64,000 nt of DNA from Lota lota (Eukaryota > Chordata > Actinopteri > Gadiformes > Lotidae), in the NCBI GenBank assembly GCA_026745465.1, contig JACYXH010000516.1, positions 196,501 to 260,500 of the forward strand, read 5' to 3'. Position 1 is the first letter of the stretch. Each line of letters starts with the position of its first letter. The notes below the pieces were generated by a model that was given only the letters and a program-made list of their open reading frames with translations, did no database searches and was not told where the DNA came from. The translations under genes and the position numbers were made by a program. Positions 47,219 to 56,200 of the stretch are shown in pieces.

Positions 47219-50200
47219 TTTGAATTATTACTTTTCTGGACGTAAATCGGATGAATGTCCTCTAATATGGAACTTGTGGTGTAACTGCACATTAAGTAAA
47301 ACTGACCTGAGAGTTTCCAGTGTACAGTGTGGACTCCCCAGTCCAGCAGAGAGCAGCTTCACTCCTGAATCCTGCAGATCATTGGTACTCAGGTCCAGCT
47401 CTCTCAGACTAGAGGAGTTGGAGCTGAGAACTGAGGCCAGAGCTTCACAGCATCTCTCTGACAGATGACAGTCATTCAGCCTTCACACAAAATAAACACA
47501 ACATTGTGATTAATGTTTTATTTGAAATGTGTTATTAGACATGTTTTACTAGTTTAACTTAATGTCAATACAGTAGATCTTCTCAATAATACTTCTAATA
47601 TTCTAAATACTAAATACAAAATATTCAACAAAACGCCTGAAAAAAGCTCTAAAAAGACCCAGTTCTAAGAAGAGGCTTTTTATTAAACTTAAGTAAACAA
47701 CTCTAAAGTTCACCTTACTGTCTGACTACATGAAAATGAGTAGAATAGGAATGTAATAAAACATACACCTTATATCATCATTAACAAACTAAATATAACT
47801 TATACATTTTATTGTCATGGCAACACAACTAGAATTAGATTGAGGTCTTGTGTTTAATCAAATGAGTGGTAATGGCGCTGCGATGCACGCAAACTGCCAA
47901 GGTTTAGTTCAGTGCAGGAAGTTAAAGAGCGGCTGTATTGTGGGCCGGTGTGAGCGCTCTATTTGGAAACACGACCCACTTAAGTTCCACTGAAGACACG
48001 CTGCTTTGATCAGAAAATGAAAAAGTTGTTGTGGACATTGTGCAAAGTTTCAATGAAATTGCACCGCAGCACTAGAGCTATTCAAGAGCATGTGAAGAAA
48101 TGCACTATTCTGGAGGACCCATAAAATAAAAAGACATCCTAATTGGAAAATATTACCCAATGAGCAGCCGGTTATTATTAGTAGGTATTTGATTTAGGAG
48201 GAAGATGATGAAGAGTTGGTTCGTGAGGAAAGAGATGTCTGGTGCTGGTGGTAAAAACAGAAAAAGACCCCCTATGCAATCAAAACATTTGACAACTTAT
48301 TTAAAGTGAGAGAATCTGTTCAAATGAATGGACACAGATAGATGATACATGACCAAGGACATTTTCAAGTCTAATAAAGGGGTGTGACCAAATTTGTTAG
48401 GGTGCCACCAAATATAAAAGGTTAGTGGCACCAATGCCACCAGTAGAAAATGTGTCTTGAGCCGTGAGAGGAAATATTTTACTTATTTATTTAGACATGT
48501 TAACTTTCTGGATGTAAATCTGTTCCATGTCCTCTGAACTTGTGGTGTAACTGTTTATTGAGTCAAACTGACCTGAGAGTTTCCAGTGTACAGTGTGGAC
48601 TCCCCAGTCCAGCAGAGAGCAGCTTCACTCCTGAATCCTGCACATCATTGGTACTCAGGTCCAGCTCTCTCAGACTAGAGGAGTTGTTGCTGAGAACTGA
48701 GGCCAGAGCTTCACAGCCTCTCTCTGACAGATGACAGCCATTCAGCCTTCACACAAAATATACAAAACATGTTATGAGCATGTACTCTGATTAAAGTAAC
48801 TTACATCTTTTACTTTTAACATAATGATGGACTTCTGTTTAAATATTTTAGTTGAAATGTTTGATTAATTCAACTAATAAATACTAGTCAATATATTAGA
48901 TCAAACTGTTTATTCAATATTGGGTGTAAAATGTATAATATTGAATAGTTGTTTTGTAGTGTTTGAAAATCGTTTTGTATATTAATATTACTTTTTATTG
49001 TAGTATTAATATTGTTGCGTGTATTGTAAAACATGTCATTAATAAATCTACAGAGATGTAGATGTTTTCTATATTATTAGAAGTTATATTCCAACATAAT
49101 TTATATTGTGTTAAATGTCTTTATCAGAGCGAGCAGGAAAACACTTTGCGATCACGAGAGCAAAGACAGCTTTGTGCGCACGGGGCGTCAGTTGCGTGCT
49201 GCTTCACTTCACGTGCGCCCTCAATGAATCGTTTCTTCCTCACAGGCTTTATTATTGCTCTCGCGATCAGAGAACTACTGCAGTTACACTGTTTACAATA
49301 ATTATTTGTGCGTGCATGCAAAGTTATATTTGCTCGCGAGTTTTGTCCCTGATATGCCGCCTTAAATGTTGCAGGCCTGTACGCGCTCAGTGTCACAACA
49401 CGATAGACTGTTAGCTCTTAACGCGAGCAAAACAAAGTCTCGGTACCGTTATAGGGAGAGGAGACGACGGATGAAGAAACTGGAATCCCGGGACGATCTT
49501 CGTCAGGGGAACTGCACGGCATTCCGGTCGCCGCGCGCTACCTGACCCCCTGCTGTGGACTATCCTCGTGCGCTGCTCTGATGATTTATATCCTGTTCAG
49601 AGGATGCTAAGGCGGATAGCAAACCAAGCTAGCTCTACATTTAATGTCCAAAACATCCCGACACGAACAGAAACATGAATAAAACAATCCCCAAATCCAC
49701 TCTCTCCCGTACTCATTTAACCGTCAAACAACTAATAAGTAAATGTTTAAATATAATTTAGCTGGGCGATCTCTACAGAGAATAAAGTACTCTCCTCCTT
49801 TGTCCTTGTCTCTTGCCTCTCTCCTTTTTCTCCGCTCGCTCGTGACCTCTCACCCTTCCCCCAAATGACCTGGAAGTCTCTAATAAACCCTTCCTATTGG
49901 TTAAACCCAAATAGCGTCTATAAAACCAAATGTACCGAACAAGGTTAAAAAAAATGTGGGTTACCTTGTATTAACAATGAAGGTCGAATTACTAATGTAT
50001 CGATGTAATTTATGCTATATGTAATTCTTGGCTTGCCTTATTTATTGTTTCATAATATATAGAGCTTTTATAAGTTTGTCTCTTCACCCTGGTTACACAA
50101 TATAACAATATTTTTCTGTAGCCTATTCATATTTGTGGATAAATGTTTAGCAATTTGAATAATGCATACTGAACATAATTAGTTTTTTAAATACATTTTG

Positions 50201-53200
50201 TGTGACAATTGCAGTTACATTTTTCCAGAGACCCTCCAAAATGTTGCTGTTAAGGCTTTTAGGGGGTCTTAGGTGTCCAAATAGGGGTCTCAGACCCCCC
50301 CAAGACCCCTTATTTCACCCTGCTCTTAACTATCACTGTCCCGTATACGGGACAGTAGGCTTTTATTATATTTTGTATTCATGTTTATATTTATAATTGA
50401 AAAGTTGCAGGCTTATGGATGTATTAGAATATCCACCTAAACAACAAGGTGTAACATTTCTAATGATACCAAAGTCATGAATGTGGTCATCACAGGAACT
50501 GAGTTATAAACTGTGTTTAAAATAACAAGTATTTTACTTTCTCCATAATGAATAAAAAATAAGTTTAATCAAAAGTTAGATCTTTAAATGATAATAGTGA
50601 GATGTCAAAGATATGTAAAAATATTCTGCTAAACATATAATTACAATTCCAAGACACTGTTTTAAGAATAAGCTGTTATTAAACTTTACTAAACAACTCC
50701 AAAGTCCACCTTACTGTCTGACTACATGATAATGAGTGGAATAGGAATGTAATAAAACATACACCTTTAACGTCATTAAAAAACCGTAACAATATAATGT
50801 ACACCTATTACTGTCATGGCAACGAAATTGGAAATATGTTGAGTTATTCATATGAAAACAATATATTTATGACTTAACTTTTCTGGATGTAAATCTGTTA
50901 AATGTCTTCTTATATGGAACCTTGTGGTATAAGTGTTTGAGTAAAACTGACCTGAGAGTTTCCAGTGTACAGTGTGGACTCCCCAGTCCAGCAGAGAGCA
51001 GCTTCACTCCTGAATCCTTTAGATCATTGGTACTCAGGTCCAGCTCTCTCAGACTAGAGGAGTTGGAGCTGAGAACTGAGGCCAGAGCTTCACAGCATCT
51101 CTCTGACAGATGACAGCCATTCAGCCTTCACACAAAATAAACACAACATGTTAGGAACTAGGATTAAAATAACTTACCTCTTACACATACACTTACAATA
51201 TAATGAATGAATTGTGTTGAAATATTTTATTAGACATGTTTTATTAAATTAACTAATATATACTAGTCAATACATCCTCCAAAGATCCTTAGATGTTAAT
51301 TCAAAATAGGGTGTACAATGTTGACTATTGAATAGTTGTTTTGTAGTGTTTGAAAATGTTTTTGAATATTAACATTACTTTTTATTGTAGTATTATGTAT
51401 ATTATGTATTGCAATGTAATACATTGTATCAGTACATCTACAGAGATGGTTTGTATATTATTATAAGTTATATTCCAATATAATATATTTTGTTTTGAGG
51501 AGAAAGAATATCAGAGCGAGCACGGGGACGTCAGTCGCGCACTGCTTCACTTCATGTGCGCGCTCAATGAATCGTTTCTTCCTCACAGGCTTTATTGTTG
51601 CTCTCGCGATCTGAGAACTACTGAGCGCGAGTGCAGTTAGTGTTTACAATAATGATTTGTGTGCATGGATGTGTTAGTTGTGTGCGTGCACAGTCATTTT
51701 ACCTCGAGACTTTTGTCACTGATATGCCGCCATAAACGTTGCATGCCTGTACGGCTCGGTGTCTCAACACGATAGACTGTTCACTCTTAACGTGAGCAAA
51801 ACAAAGTCCCGGTACCGTTATAGGGAGAGGAGACGACGGATGAAGAAACTGGAATCCCGGGATGATCTTCGTCAGGGGAACCGCGCGCTACCTGACCCCC
51901 TGCTGTGGACTATCCTCGTGCGCTACTCTGATGATTTATATCCCGTTCAGAGGATGCTAAGGCGGTTAGCAAACCAAGCTAGCTTTACACGAACAGAAAC
52001 ACGAATAAAACAATCCCCAAATCCTCTCTCTCCCGTACTTATTTAACCGTCAAACAACTAATAAGTAAATGTTTAAATATAATTTAGCTGGTTGATCTCT
52101 ACAGACAATAAAGAACTCTCCTCCTATGTCCTCGTCTCTTCCCTCTCTCCTTTTTCCCGCTCGCTCGTGACCTCTCACCTTTCCTCCAAATGACATGGAA
52201 GTCTCTAATCAACCCTTCCTATTGGTTAAACCCAAATAGTGTCCATATAACCAAACATACTTAACAAGGTTCAAATGTTTAAACTAGTGGGTTAACTTTT
52301 ATTAACAATAAACGTATAATTATTATTGTATCCTACAATTCAACAATAACTTATTTATACTTATATATATTCGAATACAGCTGAATTTAACTATTATAAG
52401 TTATTACATTATTAAGGCTTGGCTTTCCTAATTTATTAATTCATAATAAATTATGAGTTTGTCTCTTCAGCCTGGTTACACAATATTTTTCTGTAGCCTA
52501 TTCATAGTTGTTTAGTAGTTAAACATAATTACTAAATCATTAGATCTCTAAATGTTAATTATGCATTGGGTGTAAAATGTAAAAAAAAAGATCTCAATTG
52601 TACTTTTATATTCTAGTAGTATGTATATTGTGTTGTGTATTGTTATACATGTTATAAGTGAACCTACATAGATATTTTGTTTATTTTATTATAACTTATA
52701 TTCTAGTATTAGGTATATTGTATAGTGTATATTGAAATACATGTTATTAGTACATCTACAGAGATGTTTTGTATATTATTATAACTTTTATATTCTAGTA
52801 TTATGTATACTGTGTTTTGTGTATTGTAATACATGTTATTTGTGAACCTACAGAGATGTTTTGGAGGCTTTGACCACTGGCAGCAGCCTCAGAAGACCCT
52901 CCTCTGAAGAAGAGTATTTCTTCAGGTCAAACACGTCCAGCTCCTCTTCTGATGACAGTAAGATGAAGACCAGAGCTGACCACTGAGCAGGAGAGAGAGA
53001 TTTTCTGGAGAGACTTCCTAATGTCAGGTACTGTTGGATCTCCTCCACTAGAGAACGGTCGTTCAGCTCATTCAGACAGTGGAACAGATTGATGCTTCTC
53101 TCTGGAGAGAGATCTCCACCTAACTTCTCCTTGATGTAAGACACTGTTTCCTCATTGGTCCATGAGCTATTTCCTGTCTGTCTCAACAGACCTCGTAGGA

Positions 53201-56200
53201 GAATCTGATTGGTCTCCAGAGAGAGGCCCAGGAGGAAGCGGAGGAACAAGTCCAGGTGTCCGTTCTCACTCTGTAAGGCCTTGTCCACAGCACTCTGGTA
53301 GAGTTTGACTTTTCTTTCTTTTGTTTCTTTCTTTCTAACAAGATTAGACAACAGGGGTTTTGGTTTTCCTAAGAACCGATTGACACCAGTGTCGATGAAG
53401 GACAGAAAGACATGAAGGGCAGCCAGAAACTCCTGGATGCTCAGATGGACAAAGCAGAACACCTTGTCCTGGTACAGCCCACACTCCTCTTTAAAGATCT
53501 GGGTGAACACTCCTGAGTACACTGAGGCTGCTCTGATATCAATGCCACACTTTGCCAGGTCTGCCTCGTAGAAGATCAGATTGCCTTTCTCCAGCTGGTT
53601 AAAAGCCAGTTTTCCCAGAGAAACAATGATCTTCCTGCTCTCTGAACTCCAGTGTGGATCTGTTACAGCTCTCCCATGATACTTCCTGTCCCCCTGTGTG
53701 GACTGAACCCTCAGGAAGTGGATGTACATCTGAGTCACGATATTGGGCATCTCTTCTCCTGTCTGGGATGTTTTGAAGAAGTCCTCCAGAACTGTAGCAG
53801 TGATCCAACAGAAGACTGGGATGTGACACATGATGTGGAGGCTTCGTGATTTCTTGACGTGGGAGATGATTGTGCTGGCCAGCGTCTCCTCTCTGAATCT
53901 CTTCCTGAAGTACTCCTCCTTCTGTGGGTCGGTGAACCCTCTCACCTCTGTTCCCATATAAACACAGTCAGCAGGTATCTGATTGGCTGCCGCAGGGCGT
54001 GTGGTTATCCAGATGCGAGCGGAGGGAAGCAGGTCGCCCCTGATGAGGTTTGTCAGCAGCACGTCCACCGAGGTGGACTTTGTGACATCAGTCCTGATCG
54101 GGTTGTTCTGGAAGTCCAGAGGAAATCGACACTCATCCAGACCATCCAAAATGAAGACAACTTGGTAACGGTCGTATCTGCAGATTCCTGCTTCTTTGGT
54201 CTCAATAAAGAAGTGATGAAGAAGTTCCACCAAGCTAAACTCTTTCCCTTTCAGTAAATTCAGCTCTCTGAATGTGAAGATAAATGTGAAGTGTATGTCG
54301 TGGTTGGCTTTGCCTTCAGCCCAGTCCAGAGTGAACTTGTTTGTTAAGATGGTTTTACCAATGCCGGCCACTCCAGTTGTCATTATTGTTCTGATTGGTT
54401 GATCTTGACCAGGTAAGGGTTTAAATATGTCTTCACATCTGATTGGTGTTTCCTCCTTGGCTGATTTCCTGGAAGCTGTTTCAATCAGTCTGACCTCATG
54501 TTCCTTGTTGACCTCTCCACTGCCTCTCTCTGTGATGAAGAGCTCTGTGTAGAAGTCATTCAGAGCTGTTGGCTGTCCTGCTTTAGGGATTCCCTCAAAC
54601 ACACACCTGAACTTCTTCTTTAAATGAGACTTGATTTTATGTTGGCACTCGACAGCAGCAGATCCTAAATTAGAAAACAACAGAAGACTTCAGTTAGTGG
54701 ATGGTGACATCAGTGAAAACATGTCAATATTTCCTGTAAAATGATCTACTTCATGATATTTAGTGACTTCATTACTTGTGGTTGTAGAAGCTGGTCGTGA
54801 CAAGGACTGCATGTTACAGATTAAAAATAACAAGATAGTGCTGCATCTCTTCAACTGAGTTATTCTGCTGTTGATCTGCAGTATTGTTATGCGCTCCCAC
54901 TATGCCCTATGCTTCTGTTACACCCTCTCCCTCGTTCTGTCAAACTCCACCATCTAGTGGCAGCCGGTGCCACTACACCGTGTGCTCCTTTGTTTACTTC
55001 TCCGTCATCCAATTAACCACGTGCACTTCGCTCCCCACTCCTGCCTGCAATCACTAATCACCCGCCTCAGTATTTAAGCACTGGCTCCCCACAGAGCCAG
55101 TGCTAGTTCGTTGTTTAACCTCTCGTCTGTAACTTCGTCCCCGCCTTTTAGACCCTGGTTATTCCTTGTTCCTGCTCCCGTTCCTGTTTCGGGTTCCATT
55201 CCCGTTCCCGTTCCTGTGCCTGCTCCCGTTCCCGTTCCTATTCCCGGTGTGATTCGCTCCCGTTCCTGTTGCCTGCCTGCCTGCCTTCCTTGTTGCCGAA
55301 CCTCGCCTGCCTGACCACCCACCTGCCTACGTCTCTCGGCCTGCTTGCCATCCGCCTGCCACCGAACCTCTGCCTGCTCGACTACCCGCCTGCCTTGCCC
55401 TTGCCTGTACCTTGTACCGTTGAAAATAAATCATTTTCAACCTGCTCCCCGTTTGTCGGGGTGTCTTGCATTTGGGTCCTAGTTTCGTAACCTTAACAGC
55501 TTCTCCCCTACTTTAATTGGTTAATTCTAGGTGCCATGAGTGGTATGAGCGCGGACCGGGAATAAAAGCGATACGGTGCCCGGGGCTACTTTGGTTTCCG
55601 CTTCCTGTTCTTATTGCATACATTTACCGTAGGTTTAAAGGAATCATAAGCATTACATTGTCTGCATGACTGAAATCAGTGTGTAAAAAATCCACGTGGC
55701 ACTCATTACACCTCCTGCCAGCCCTCTGAGATGAACCTTGTTTACTTAGCTGACTTCAGGTGGACCCCTAAAACTATAAACCCCGCTATACCTGGCTCAC
55801 CTCATCCTGACAGGAAAAGACAGGGAGGGCTTTATGAGGGCCACAAAGAAGAAGGGAGCCCCCTTCATTCATTCTACATGTTAAGGCTAACTAACTAATG
55901 TCACAGTCAAAGTTAAATGTTGCCTGCCGTATTAATGTATTTACCATATGCTTAAAGGAAGCCATTTTCTTGCCCATATAAAGGAAATAAGTGTGGAAAC
56001 AGCAAAGTCAATGAGGGCCTACATTCTGAGGGACATTCACGTGTCAATCATTTACACCTTCTGCTTCCCCTGAGATGAACCCCGGGTACTTAGCTGACTC
56101 CAAGTTGGCCCCTGAAAGCTGTAAACCTCTCTGTACCTGGCTCACGTCATCATGAGAGGAAGAGATGGGGAGGGCTAAATGACGGCCACATAGAAGAAAG

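Noticed and set aside
51759..52046. Arg-rich frame in the NLR intron as a separate gene
   Set aside because: Its duplicate at 49.4 kb has indels that break the frame; more likely a repeat remnant.
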